DNA of 32,581 nt. Source: Anoxynatronum sp033549305 (GTDB lineage: Bacteria > Bacillota > Clostridia > Peptostreptococcales > Tindalliaceae). A program made the translations under genes and the position numbers. Under the pieces are notes generated by a model that did no database searches, was not told the origin of the DNA, and was given only the letters and a program-made list of their open reading frames with translations. The stretch spans positions 1 through 32,581 of the forward strand of contig JAWSUV010000016.1 in NCBI GenBank assembly GCA_033549305.1. The letters are read 5' to 3'. Below, one piece after another: positions 16,174 to 23,967 of the stretch. Each line of letters opens with the position of its first letter. Positions within the stretch are counted from its first letter, which is position 1.

Positions 16174-16989
16174 ATGGAAGTCACCTTGTTTATTGGCGGC
16201 AGTGGTACAGGGAAAAGTTACCATGCGATGCGCCTGGCGAAATCCCGGGGGATTCGCTATATCATTGACGACGGTCTGCTAATCAGGGATAATCGAATTC
16301 TTGGAGGGCGTTCTGCCAAGCGGGAACGATCCCGGCTTGGTGCTATCCGTCGGGCTATCTTTACTGATGAGGAGCATCGTCTTCAGGTGAAAAAGCTGCT
16401 TCTTGAAGAAGTGCCGGATAGGATCATGATTTTGGGAACTTCACAGAAGATGGTGGATGCCATTGTAAAACAGCTGGGTTTGAATCCAGCTTCAGCTATG
16501 ATTCTGATTGAAGATGTGGTCGGGGAACAGGACATCCAGCTGGCGCGAAAAATCAGGATCAAGGAAGGGAAACATGTCATTCCCGTCCCTGCATTTGAGT
16601 TGAAAAAAGACTTTTCCGGCTATTTTTTAAATCCGTTAAAGGCTTTAAGGGGATTAGGTAAAGAAGGAGACGATCCTGAAGGACCGGAAAAATCTGTTGT
16701 GCGGCCAACATTCAGTTATTTGGGGAAATACACCATTTCGGACGGCGTGATTCGCAGTTTGGTGCATCATGCCGTCGAAGAATGGACAGACTTAATTCCT
16801 GCTGGACGAACATTTGTAAAGAATACACGTCGTGGATTGTTTATTGAACTGGATGTTAAAGCTCCTTTCGGCATTCTGTTGACGCAGCAGCTGAAAATCG
16901 GGCAGGAAAAAATTGTACAGGAAGTTGAAACCATGACATCTCTGCACATTGCTTCGGTGAATATCACTGTTAAAAAGTGGATGGATTGA
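16174..16989 (+). CDS. P-loop NTPase fused to a C-terminal Asp23/Gls24-like domain
   Basis: The 271-aa protein begins at once with a nucleotide-binding fold: MEVTLFIGGSGTGKS, Walker A at residues 8-15. It continues with a distinctive IIDDGLLIRDNRILGGRSAK segment and DRIMILGTSQKMVDAIVKQL. The last 85 residues, from TFSYLGKYTISDGVIRSLVH through RGLFIELDVKAPFGI to HIASVNITVKKW, resemble the Asp23/Gls24 (DUF322) fold associated with envelope-stress proteins of Gram-positive bacteria. ATG 16174 was preferred to the in-frame ATG at 16156 because GGGGGG lies 7 nt upstream. A Fur-like operator overlaps a TATAAT upstream. Its stop codon abuts that of the convergent PfpI gene. Substrate and role are unknown. 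Confidence 0.7.
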   Translation: MEVTLFIGGSGTGKSYHAMRLAKSRGIRYIIDDGLLIRDNRILGGRSAKRERSRLGAIRRAIFTDEEHRLQVKKLLLEEVPDRIMILGTSQKMVDAIVKQLGLNPASAMILIEDVVGEQDIQLARKIRIKEGKHVIPVPAFELKKDFSGYFLNPLKALRGLGKEGDDPEGPEKSVVRPTFSYLGKYTISDGVIRSLVHHAVEEWTDLIPAGRTFVKNTRRGLFIELDVKAPFGILLTQQLKIGQEKIVQEVETMTSLHIASVNITVKKWMD

Positions 16990-17520
16990 TTACTCTTGGG
17001 CTAAAAGCCGAAGCAAGGCTATCATATAGGCTGGAAGATCAGCAGGGCCTTTAGCTGAAACAAGCAGGCCATGGGTGACAACTGGCTCATCAATCCAGTT
17101 TGCTCCCGCATTCACCAGGTCATCCCGTATAGCAGGAGTGCTGGTGACGTTTTTTCCTTTCAGGATATTAGCAGAAATTAGGACCCAGCCGGCATGGCAT
17201 ATCTGTCCGATGATTTTGCCTTCCCGATCCATATGGCGGACAATGTCCAGTACTTCCGGATATCGCCTGAGTTTGTCTGGCGCCCATCCTCCAGGAATTA
17301 AAAGACCGTCATAATCTGTGGGTTCAACCTCTGCAAAACAGATTTCTGAAACAGCGGGAACGCCGTACTTGCCATGGTATGTTTTGTTAACTTCCTTGCC
17401 AGCCAAGGTAACGGTTACACCGGCTTCACGCATTCGATAAACAGGATACCATAATTCGAGATCTTCAAAGGCTTCGTCGACCAGCTGCAAAAAATGCATT
17501 GTTTTTGAATTGTTTGACAT
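16990..17520 (-). CDS. DJ-1/PfpI family protein (YhbO/PfpI type)
   Basis: This is a member of the class-I glutamine-amidotransferase-like superfamily; relatives have been described as proteases, chaperones or glyoxal-detoxifying enzymes, so the reaction here is open. The 176-aa protein has the acidic EAFEDLELWYP segment (catalytic glutamate region, near residue 20), the PGGWAPDKLRRYP loop (77-89) and the nucleophile elbow GQICHAGW with C108-H109. It ends in PAYMIALLRLLAQE. AAGGAGGTG (17525-17533) precedes ATG 17520. The gene is divergent from ygeY and shares its 430-bp intergenic region; no clear promoter of its own was found there. Confidence 0.9.
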   Translation of the reverse strand: MSNNSKTMHFLQLVDEAFEDLELWYPVYRMREAGVTVTLAGKEVNKTYHGKYGVPAVSEICFAEVEPTDYDGLLIPGGWAPDKLRRYPEVLDIVRHMDREGKIIGQICHAGWVLISANILKGKNVTSTPAIRDDLVNAGANWIDEPVVTHGLLVSAKGPADLPAYMIALLRLLAQE

Positions 17521-17568
17521 GTGAGCACCTCCTTGGTGTTTCGATACCCCTTTTTCAACCAGACAATC

Positions 17569-17603
17569 GATTCATTTGCTCATCAACGATTCACCGGTGA
17601 ATC
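17569..17603. promoter_or_regulatory. Putative enhancer (UAS) of the ygeY sigma-54 promoter
   Basis: This stretch contains GATTCATTTGCTCATCAA (17569-17586), which matches 16 of 18 bases of a motif upstream of the permease operon (27358-27375), and the perfect 16-bp palindrome GATTCACCGGTGAATC (17588-17603). It lies about 190 bp upstream of the -24 element, a usual distance for activators of sigma-54 polymerase. The 17604-17790 stretch holds no gene. Confidence 0.55.
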
Positions 17604-17791
17604 ATATGAGGGGGTTCACAAGTGACTGAAACGGTCATTTAAGATTCAAAATCATCTTTCAAGCGGCTATCGATGCGTTCGTGCATCAAAATAAAGGCAA
17701 CCGTTTTCCTCAATTTAACATGAGCGACGCTGACAACTTCTATTGACCTGCTTTCAAAGATTGTTAATACAATAATCCCGGATATTATTTC

Positions 17792-17807
17792 TGGCATAGT
17801 CCTTGCA
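17792..17807 (+). promoter_or_regulatory. Sigma-54 (RpoN) promoter of ygeY-preT-preA
   Basis: TGGCAT-AGTCC-TTGCA has the invariant GG (17793-17794) and GC (17805-17806) exactly 10 nt apart and differs from the TGGCAC-N5-TTGCW consensus in one base. Transcription would start near 17818, leaving a leader of about 130 nt with GC-rich inverted repeats such as GTCCCGA/TCGGGAC at 17911-17926. Confidence 0.75.
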
Positions 17808-17949
17808 TTATATCTAAAGTGTTCCTCGTTTGACCCGCGGCGGCAGAATGCAGTCTGCGGTTTTGTTGTCGCAAAAATAACAGGAAATTGCTGCTTATTA
17901 ACGCGTCATTGTCCCGACATCGGGACGAATCAGAAAGGAGTGTATCAAT

Positions 17950-19272
17950 TTGAACACGGATGTAGCTCGAAAATTGAATGAAATGGCAGAAATGATTAAA
18001 CCAGATGTGGTATCTTTCATTCAAAAGCTGGTGCAGACCCCCAGCATCAGCGGGGAAGAGGGTCTTCTAGCGGACCTGCTGCTGGCTGAAATGGAAAAAC
18101 TGGGCTATGATGAGTGTTTTCGCGATGAACAGGGGAATATTGTTGGTTTGGTAAAAGGAACAGAACACGGACCCACCATTATGTTTAACTCCCATATGGA
18201 TCATGTGGCTCCCGGCGATAAAGCCAATTGGGAAGGGTATGATCCCTATGGCGCTGAAATTGATATTTGCAGCGTTGATAAGCAGGATAAAGACGGCACT
18301 GAAAAAGCCGAATGTATTCACGGACGGGCAGCCTCTGACGTAAAAGCCGGTGAAGCTTCTCAGATTTATGCCGGCGGCCTCCTGGCAAAAATGAAAAAAG
18401 AAGGCATGAGCTTCAAAGGTACGTATATGTTTACAGGCGTCGTTCAGGAAGAGCCGGCGGAAATGGTTGGCATGATGCATCTGATTGATAAAACACTCCC
18501 GGCGAAAGGACTTACTTACGATGCAATGGTATCAAGCGAAGCCACTTCCCTGAAAGTGTATCTGGGGCACCGTGGCAGGGTAGAGATGCTGGTAACTGTC
18601 TATGGCCGCACATCACATGGAAGTGCCCCCTGGCTGGGAATCAATTCCATCTATAAGGCCATGCCGCTGATTGCCAAGATAAAGGATGAGTTGTACCCCA
18701 GCCTTCCGGAAGATCCAACGCTGGGAAAAGCATCGATTTCACTGAATATTATTGAGTGTTCTCCCGGCGCTTTATCCATTGTTCCTGACCAGACATTTTT
18801 ATCTCTTGACCGTCGTATGATTCCAGGAGAAACGGCAAAAAGCGCCATTGCAGAAATCCAGGCGATTATTGATGAATTGGCGGCTGCTGATCCGGAATTC
18901 CGAGCGGATGTGAAAGTGAAAACCGCAGTGGAAAAATCATATACCGGTATGGAGTATGAAGTTGAAAAGAATATGTATCCGTGGAAAACCGCCCAGAACC
19001 ATCCCCTGGTTAAGGCAGCAGCAGAAGCACTTGTCGCGTTGGGTCAGGAAGTGAAGTATGGCCGCTGGGATTTTGGAACTGATGGCAGCAAGACTGCCGG
19101 TATTGACCGCAAGCCAACCATCGGTTACAGTCCGATGCAGGAACAGTATGCCCACACACCTTTTGACAAAGTGCGAACCGATTTCGTCGTGAAGTCCGTA
19201 GCCGGCAATGCGGCGATCTTTCTGAAAGCAGCCGAAGCAGGCCCGGAAGCATTTGAAAAAATCAGCTGGTAG
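17950..19272 (+). CDS. ygeY: M20-family metallohydrolase, YgeY type
   Basis: YgeY is a zinc-dependent M20 (ArgE/DapE-like) amidohydrolase found in purine and pyrimidine catabolic clusters and in clusters with selenium-dependent molybdenum hydroxylases; its natural reaction is not established in all hosts. The 440-aa product has the metal-ligand pattern of the family: H82-x-D84 (NSHMDHV), D130 (GRAASDVKAG), catalytic E167 and ligand E168 (VQEEPAE), E197 (SSEATS) and H402 (YAHTPFD). The start is a TTG at 17950, chosen because AAGGAG lies 9 nt upstream. A sigma-54 promoter drives it and preT follows 3 nt after its stop. In this context it may hydrolyse an N-carbamoyl amino acid produced by HydA, which is inference. 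Confidence 0.85.
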   Translation: MNTDVARKLNEMAEMIKPDVVSFIQKLVQTPSISGEEGLLADLLLAEMEKLGYDECFRDEQGNIVGLVKGTEHGPTIMFNSHMDHVAPGDKANWEGYDPYGAEIDICSVDKQDKDGTEKAECIHGRAASDVKAGEASQIYAGGLLAKMKKEGMSFKGTYMFTGVVQEEPAEMVGMMHLIDKTLPAKGLTYDAMVSSEATSLKVYLGHRGRVEMLVTVYGRTSHGSAPWLGINSIYKAMPLIAKIKDELYPSLPEDPTLGKASISLNIIECSPGALSIVPDQTFLSLDRRMIPGETAKSAIAEIQAIIDELAAADPEFRADVKVKTAVEKSYTGMEYEVEKNMYPWKTAQNHPLVKAAAEALVALGQEVKYGRWDFGTDGSKTAGIDRKPTIGYSPMQEQYAHTPFDKVRTDFVVKSVAGNAAIFLKAAEAGPEAFEKISW

Positions 19273-19275
19273 TAT

Positions 19276-20652
19276 GTGTGGAACAAAAATAAAAGCATGA
19301 CCGGCTCCCTTTCGGAAGACGTATTTCCGTTAAAAGAGACGACACCTTCGGGGGCTGTGTTGAGTGAAAAGGAGGAAAAGGCATTGGAAGAAAAACGCAA
19401 AGAGTATCTGAAAGAAGTTGTGCCCCCATTTACCCCTATTACTGCAATGGAAGAAGCTTCCCGTTGTCTGCTGTGTCATGACGCGCCCTGCAGCGCCGGA
19501 TGTCCTGCCGGGACGGATCCGGGAAAATTTATTAGATCCATCCGATTCCGCAACTTTAAAGGTGCAGTTGAAACCATTCGTGAAAACAATATTCTCGGGG
19601 CGACCTGTGCCCGTGTCTGTCCCTATGGCCGCACCTGCGAAGAGGCGTGCAGCCGAACAGGGATTGATGTGCCAATTCAGATTGGACGATTACAGCGATT
19701 TGCAACAGATTTCGAGCAGGCGGTGGGCATGAAAGTACTGGAAGCACCGGAAGCGACACTGGAAAAAGTGGCCGTCATCGGCGGTGGGCCTGCCGGCTTG
19801 GCCGCAGCGGCAAAACTGGCCATAAGAGGTTACCGGGTGACAATCTTTGAAAAAAACGAAAAAGCCGGAGGCGTTTTGAGCTATGGTATCGTGCCGGGGC
19901 GCCTTCCGCAGGAAATTGTTGACCTGGAAGTTCGGTACGTGAAAGACCTGGGGGTTGAATTTGTTCACAACTGCCAGGTTGGCAAGGATCTTTCTTTTGA
20001 TGAATTGAAAGAGCAGGGTTATCAGGCCTTCTTCCTGGCCATGGGGCTGCAGAATTCCAAAACCATTGATCTGCCTGGAATGAATTTAGAAGGAGCCGGC
20101 CATGCACTGGAATTTTTAGCAATTGCTAAACCCAGTGAAGGCCAGTTGGATGTCGGTGAACATGTGGTCATCATTGGAGGCGGCGACGTGGCCATGGACT
20201 GTGCCACGACGGCAAAAATGCTGGGGAACAGGGTAACGGTGGTCTATCGGCGCCGCAAAATGGATATGCCGGCATATCCGGCGGAAGTAGCCCATGTCCA
20301 GTCCATAGGTGTCGACTTCATCACAGAAACGCTCCCGGTGGAGATAATGGGCGAAAATGGAAAAGTCACTGCTTTGAAAGCCAAAGGGAAGGATGGGGTG
20401 TCTGAATTTGTCTTAAAAGCGGACCGTGTCGTATTGGCCATCGGGCAGGAAGTCGATGATGTGAGTTTTGTGAGCAACATGAAGTTAGACCAGCAGCTAA
20501 TTAAGGTTGACGAAGCCACATGTGTCACCAACATACCAGGCGTTTTCGCAGCCGGTGATGTGGTCAATGGCGGCAAAACGGTAGTGCAGGCAGTTGCGGA
20601 TGGGAAAACAGCCGCGGAAGGTATTGATGCCTTTCTGTCAGCGAATCGATAA
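19276..20652 (+). CDS. preT: NAD-dependent dihydropyrimidine dehydrogenase, PreT subunit
   Basis: PreT is the FAD/NAD(H) and iron-sulfur subunit that passes electrons to PreA for reduction of uracil or thymine. The 458-aa protein has an N-terminal domain with eight cysteines in two sets, C64/C67/C72/C76 (CLLCHDAPCSAGC) and C111/C115/C121/C125 (CARVCPYGRTCEEAC), for two [4Fe-4S] clusters. The FAD motif GGGPAGLAAA is at 169-178, the nucleotide motif GGGDVAMD at 301-308, and FAAGDVVNGG lies near the end. The same architecture occurs in GltD and NfnB; adjacent preA makes PreT by far the best reading. The GTG start at 19276 lacks a clear ribosome binding site and relies on coupling to ygeY; ATG 19297 is an alternative. 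Confidence 0.9.
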   Translation: MWNKNKSMTGSLSEDVFPLKETTPSGAVLSEKEEKALEEKRKEYLKEVVPPFTPITAMEEASRCLLCHDAPCSAGCPAGTDPGKFIRSIRFRNFKGAVETIRENNILGATCARVCPYGRTCEEACSRTGIDVPIQIGRLQRFATDFEQAVGMKVLEAPEATLEKVAVIGGGPAGLAAAAKLAIRGYRVTIFEKNEKAGGVLSYGIVPGRLPQEIVDLEVRYVKDLGVEFVHNCQVGKDLSFDELKEQGYQAFFLAMGLQNSKTIDLPGMNLEGAGHALEFLAIAKPSEGQLDVGEHVVIIGGGDVAMDCATTAKMLGNRVTVVYRRRKMDMPAYPAEVAHVQSIGVDFITETLPVEIMGENGKVTALKAKGKDGVSEFVLKADRVVLAIGQEVDDVSFVSNMKLDQQLIKVDEATCVTNIPGVFAAGDVVNGGKTVVQAVADGKTAAEGIDAFLSANR

Positions 20653-20681
20653 ATAGTTAAAGAAAGAAGGTGTGAATAAAG

Positions 20682-21941
20682 ATGGCAAAACGTAAAGACC
20701 TGTCAATTGATTTTTGCGGCGTCAAATGTGAAAATCCGTTTTTCCTTTCATCCTCTCCCGTTGGGAGTAATTACGATATGTGTAAAAAAGCGCTGGAAAG
20801 CGGCTGGGGCGGCATTGTGTACAAAACCATCGGCTACTGGATTCCCCAGGAGTGTTCTCCCCGTTTCGATCAGACTCGCAAGGAGGGAACTTCTTTTGTG
20901 GGCTTCAAAAACATGGAGATGATTTCCGACAAGCCCACCGAGAAGAATTTGGAAATGATGATGCAGTTAAAAAAAGATTATCCGGATAAGGTGCTCATCG
21001 CTTCCATCATGGGTGAGAATACAGAAGAGTGGAAAAAACTGGCAAAAGCCGTGACGGAGGTGGGAGCAGACATCATCGAGTGCAACTTCTCCTGTCCCCA
21101 AATGACCAGCCATGCCATGGGCTCAGATGTGGGTTGCAACTTTAACCTGGTAGCTGAGTATACCCGTGCAGTGGTGGAATCGACTCATCTTCCGGTGATG
21201 CCGAAAATGACACCCAATCTGACACTGATGGAACTGCCTGCCCGGGCGGCGGTGAAAAATGGAGCCAGGGCGATCTCGGCGATCAATACCATCAAAAGCA
21301 TCACAGAAGTTGATCTGGATGATTTCACCTGTCTGCCCATCGTCAATGGCAAATCTTCCATTTCCGGTTATTCCGGTAAGGCAGTCAAACCCATCGCACT
21401 TCGTTTCATCGCGCAGATGGCTCAGGATGATGAACTGAAGGACATTCCCCTCAGCGGCATCGGAGGCATTGAAACCTGGCAGGATGCATTGGAATTTCTC
21501 CTGGTAGGCGCCAGCAACCTCCAAGTGACCACTGCCGTCATGCAGTACGGGTATCGTATTGTGGGAGACCTGATCGGGGGAGTATCCTACTGGATGGAAG
21601 AAAAAGGCATTATCGACCTTGGTCAGATTGTGGGTAAAGCCCTGCCCAACATTGTCCCTGCAGAAGAGATTGAACGTGACTTCAAAGTTTACCCAAAATA
21701 TGACCATGATAAATGTGTCGGCTGCGGCCGTTGCTATATTTCATGTTATGACGGTGGCCATCAGGCCATTGACTGGAATGAAGAGGAAAGAAGACCTTAC
21801 CTGGATGAAGATAAGTGTGTGGGTTGCGGGCTCTGCTGGATCGTATGTCCGGTGGAAAACTGCATTGTACCGGGTGAAGTCAAGTTCCATGACTTTGGAA
21901 CTCCACGTGACATTCATGTGATTGCCAAGAAATTTTTGTAG
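20682..21941 (+). CDS. preA: NAD-dependent dihydropyrimidine dehydrogenase, PreA subunit
   Basis: PreA is the FMN-containing catalytic subunit that reduces the pyrimidine 5,6-double bond or works in reverse. The 419-aa product starts with a dihydroorotate-dehydrogenase-like barrel (KCENPFFLSSSPVGSN; IIECNFSCPQ; PVMPKMTPNLT; LSGIGGIETWQDALEFLLVG). The loop near MGSDVGC holds C152, the probable catalytic cysteine by comparison with mammalian dihydropyrimidine dehydrogenase. The tail binds two [4Fe-4S] clusters through C345/C348/C351/C355 and C379/C382/C385/C389. AAGAAGGTG precedes ATG 20682, 29 bp after preT. A strong terminator follows. Dihydroorotate dehydrogenase is unlikely given the ferredoxin-like tail and the preT partner. 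Confidence 0.93.
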   Translation: MAKRKDLSIDFCGVKCENPFFLSSSPVGSNYDMCKKALESGWGGIVYKTIGYWIPQECSPRFDQTRKEGTSFVGFKNMEMISDKPTEKNLEMMMQLKKDYPDKVLIASIMGENTEEWKKLAKAVTEVGADIIECNFSCPQMTSHAMGSDVGCNFNLVAEYTRAVVESTHLPVMPKMTPNLTLMELPARAAVKNGARAISAINTIKSITEVDLDDFTCLPIVNGKSSISGYSGKAVKPIALRFIAQMAQDDELKDIPLSGIGGIETWQDALEFLLVGASNLQVTTAVMQYGYRIVGDLIGGVSYWMEEKGIIDLGQIVGKALPNIVPAEEIERDFKVYPKYDHDKCVGCGRCYISCYDGGHQAIDWNEEERRPYLDEDKCVGCGLCWIVCPVENCIVPGEVKFHDFGTPRDIHVIAKKFL

Positions 21942-22000
21942 AAATTATGGCAGTGAACAAGAAAGTCAGGATGGATCCACTGAACCGATGACTTAAAGTA

Positions 22001-22049
22001 AAAAAGACACAGCGACAGACAGATGTTGATCTGCGCACTGTGTCTTTTT
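22001..22049. terminator. Bidirectional terminator between preA and proC
   Basis: AAAAAGACACAG (22001-22012) and CTGTGTCTTTTT (22038-22049) make a 12-bp stem with an inner CAGAT/ATCTG hairpin. T-runs are present on both strands, so it can end both preA (plus) and proC (minus). Confidence 0.9.
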
Positions 22050-22061
22050 GACGATTTGGCA

Positions 22062-22907
22062 TTACACCGCTTTACGTGCAGCCTGCCGTTGGCGGTTTTC
22101 CAGGCGCAATTCTTCTGAACGGTGAGTGGCCGCATGGATGGCTTCTACAATATTTTCCTGGAAATGATGAGAATTCAACACGTTGAGCCCTGCCAGAGTT
22201 GTGCCGTTTGGGGAGCAGATTTGCCGCGTTAACTCCGCAGGTTCATCTCCAGTGACAGTGATCATCTCGATGGCTCCACGGATGGTTTGGAGGGCTAATT
22301 CACCAGCGTCTGCATGAGAAAGTCCCAATTGTTCGCCGCCTTCGATCATGGCCTTGAGAAAAGTATACACATAAGCAGGTCCGCTTCCGCTTAGGCCGGT
22401 GACAGCGTCCATCTGAGCTTCCGGTACTTGGTGCACGGATCCGACGCAGAAAAAGATCCGACGGGCTAATTCATACTCCTCTGTCGATACCAGCTTTCCT
22501 ACTGCAAGCGCTGTAGCAGAAAACAATACCCTGGCTGACATATTCGGCATTGCCCGAATTAAAGGCACTTGATTTGCAAGTGTGGCTGCGATGCTTTTTA
22601 TATCCACACCGGCGGCTATGGAAATGATCAGCTTTCTTTCTGTCAGTAAAGGGCTGATCTCTTCAAGCACTTGATATAAATCCTGCGGCTTAACCGCGAG
22701 AATCAGTACATCAGCCCAACGAACCAGCTCCCGTTTTCCCACATAGGGAATGGCGTAGGCAGCTATCATCTGACGCCGGCGCGGCAGGTTGCTTTTATTG
22801 TTGATGCGGATCTGTTCTGCTGTGAACTGTCCTGACTGGATCATGCCCTGGATAAGGGCACTGGCCATATTCCCAGCACCAATGAAACCAATTTTACTCT
22901 CTTTCAT
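22062..22907 (-). CDS. proC: Pyrroline-5-carboxylate reductase
   Basis: ProC reduces pyrroline-5-carboxylate to proline with NAD(P)H, the last step of proline synthesis. The 281-aa protein has an N-terminal Rossmann motif GFIGAGNMASALI (residues 7-19), the central DVLILAVKPQDL segment, MPNMSARV, and the signature GLSGSGPAYVYTFLKAMIEGG in the dimerisation domain, followed by SPNGTTLAGL. The start at 22907 was chosen because GGAGGTG lies 6 nt upstream; a frame extending 15 nt further has no such site. It is controlled by a T-box leader with a strong terminator. It sits between the catabolic genes but shares no promoter with them. Confidence 0.96.
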   Translation of the reverse strand: MKESKIGFIGAGNMASALIQGMIQSGQFTAEQIRINNKSNLPRRRQMIAAYAIPYVGKRELVRWADVLILAVKPQDLYQVLEEISPLLTERKLIISIAAGVDIKSIAATLANQVPLIRAMPNMSARVLFSATALAVGKLVSTEEYELARRIFFCVGSVHQVPEAQMDAVTGLSGSGPAYVYTFLKAMIEGGEQLGLSHADAGELALQTIRGAIEMITVTGDEPAELTRQICSPNGTTLAGLNVLNSHHFQENIVEAIHAATHRSEELRLENRQRQAARKAV

Positions 22908-22936
22908 CTTGAACACCTCCATGGTATGAAGAAAAC

Positions 22937-22972
22937 AAAAAACCCTTCGCCTGACTTAAAGGGCGAAGGGTT
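22937..22972 (-). terminator. T-box terminator hairpin
   Basis: On the minus strand AACCCTTCGCC / GGCGAAGGGTT (11 bp) is followed by TTTTTT; the left arm can compete with the T-box antiterminator. Confidence 0.92.
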
Positions 22973-23225
22973 TGCTCGCGGTACCACCTTTATTGATTCC
23001 CTGTAAAAAGGAACCATCTCATTTCCTGATACGGCAATCCTATGTACGGATGCGATATCTGCCAGTAGATAACGTTACTGGGTACGGCCAGGTTTATCAC
23101 CTGCAGCTCTCGGGACGGGTTCCACACATCTGGGATAGAATCTCTCACCACTCGCTGATTCTTTCTCTGGATCACAGAAACGTCTGTACTATTTCCCGGT
23201 CAGCACTTTTAGTTTATTGAATTGG
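22937..23225 (-). ncRNA. T-box riboswitch of proC
   Basis: Read on the minus strand the leader has a Stem I region with an AGTA motif, the sequence GGTGAGAG, and a candidate specifier loop GGAACCCG (about 23115-23122) whose CCC is a proline codon. The nearly invariant T-box AAGGTGGTACCGCG (22977-22990) follows, then a terminator. Uncharged proline tRNA is expected to pair with specifier and T-box and allow readthrough into proC. The specifier choice is by eye; the T-box itself is certain. Confidence 0.92.
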
Positions 23226-23229
23226 TAAT

Positions 23230-23258
23230 ACTCTACCACACAATACCATTGTTGTCAA
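23230..23258 (-). promoter_or_regulatory. Promoter of the proC T-box leader
   Basis: On the minus strand a perfect TTGACA (23258-23253) is followed after 17 nt by TAGAGT (23235-23230), just upstream of the leader. Confidence 0.7.
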
Positions 23259-23329
23259 TAAAAAAAACAAAAATGTGTAGTTATTCCGTGAGAATGGCAT
23301 GTTCAACTTATTCTGATAGAAGGTCACCT

Positions 23330-23497
23330 ATGCGAAAGAAGATATTCAGCATGACTCCACATGGAGTTGAAAAACTTCGAGTCATTAACCAAACCATCGA
23401 GAAGGTCAATACCATCAAAAAAGCTGTTAAAAAATGCAGGAGTATTCATATATTAAGCAGTAGGCGAAATGACATTGGTGGAGAAAAAAAGCTGTAG
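23330..23497 (+). pseudogene. Possible degraded transposase N-terminus
   Basis: The reading frame from ATG 23330 starts MRKKIFSMTPHGVEKLRVIN and continues QTIEKVNTIKKAVKKC. This resembles the N-terminal helix-turn-helix of ISNCY/IS1202-type transposases, where a similar segment is followed by a helix-turn-helix. That continuation is lost here, the frame becomes incoherent and stops at 23497. No terminal inverted repeats were found. The assignment is weak; it may be chance. Confidence 0.28.
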
Positions 23498-23902
23498 CAT
23501 GATGCATAATAGGTATAAGGAGAGGGTAATTAATCGCTATTGATAGATCACGGCTTCATCCGCAGCATGTTTAAATAAAAATATTGCGTGCAATGGCATG
23601 TGCACATGGTGCTTTAAATCACACATATGCACGGATGCCCTCGTGTGTCATCAATGATCTAGCGATCATCGGCAAGACAGGAGCCTTGGTGGATCTTCCG
23701 GAGTGGCCGCTGACGGTTGCCGGGAGGCCAGATGCTTGACCGCTATTAAAGGTGAACAGCGGAAAGAATTTGCATGGAGCAGAGATCATATATGTTGAGT
23801 GATCAGTGATTGAAACGCATCTCAAGAAAGAGAATCTTATCGTGGTGGAAGACAATAGCCGCTTTCGAATAGATATTCTCAATGAAGGTAATGCCATAAA
23901 GA
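23498..23902. other. Intergenic stretch without a supportable gene
   Basis: About 400 bp between the possible transposase relic and the hydA terminator. Short frames on both strands lack ribosome binding sites and recognisable motifs. The only regularity seen is scattered short inverted repeats such as CTAGCGATC. It may be eroded mobile DNA, together with the preceding relic. Confidence 0.4.
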
Positions 23903-23937
23903 AAACCACTGACTCCAATGTGAGAGTTCAGTGGTTT
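23903..23937 (-). terminator. Terminator of the permease-hydA operon
   Basis: AAACCACTGA / TCAGTGGTTT makes a perfect 10-bp stem; on the minus strand it runs into TTTTCTTT, 31 bp beyond the hydA stop codon. Confidence 0.8.
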
Positions 23938-23967
23938 CTTAGTTGGATCAGGCAAGTGCAGGAAAAA

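Noticed and set aside
17743..17773. TTGACC and TACAAT upstream of ygeY as a sigma-A promoter
   Set aside because: The spacer is 19 nt and the nearby -24/-12 element is a much better explanation; a minor second promoter cannot be excluded.
21123..21707. 194-codon minus-strand frame
   Set aside because: Antisense to the conserved catalytic barrel of preA; no start signal.
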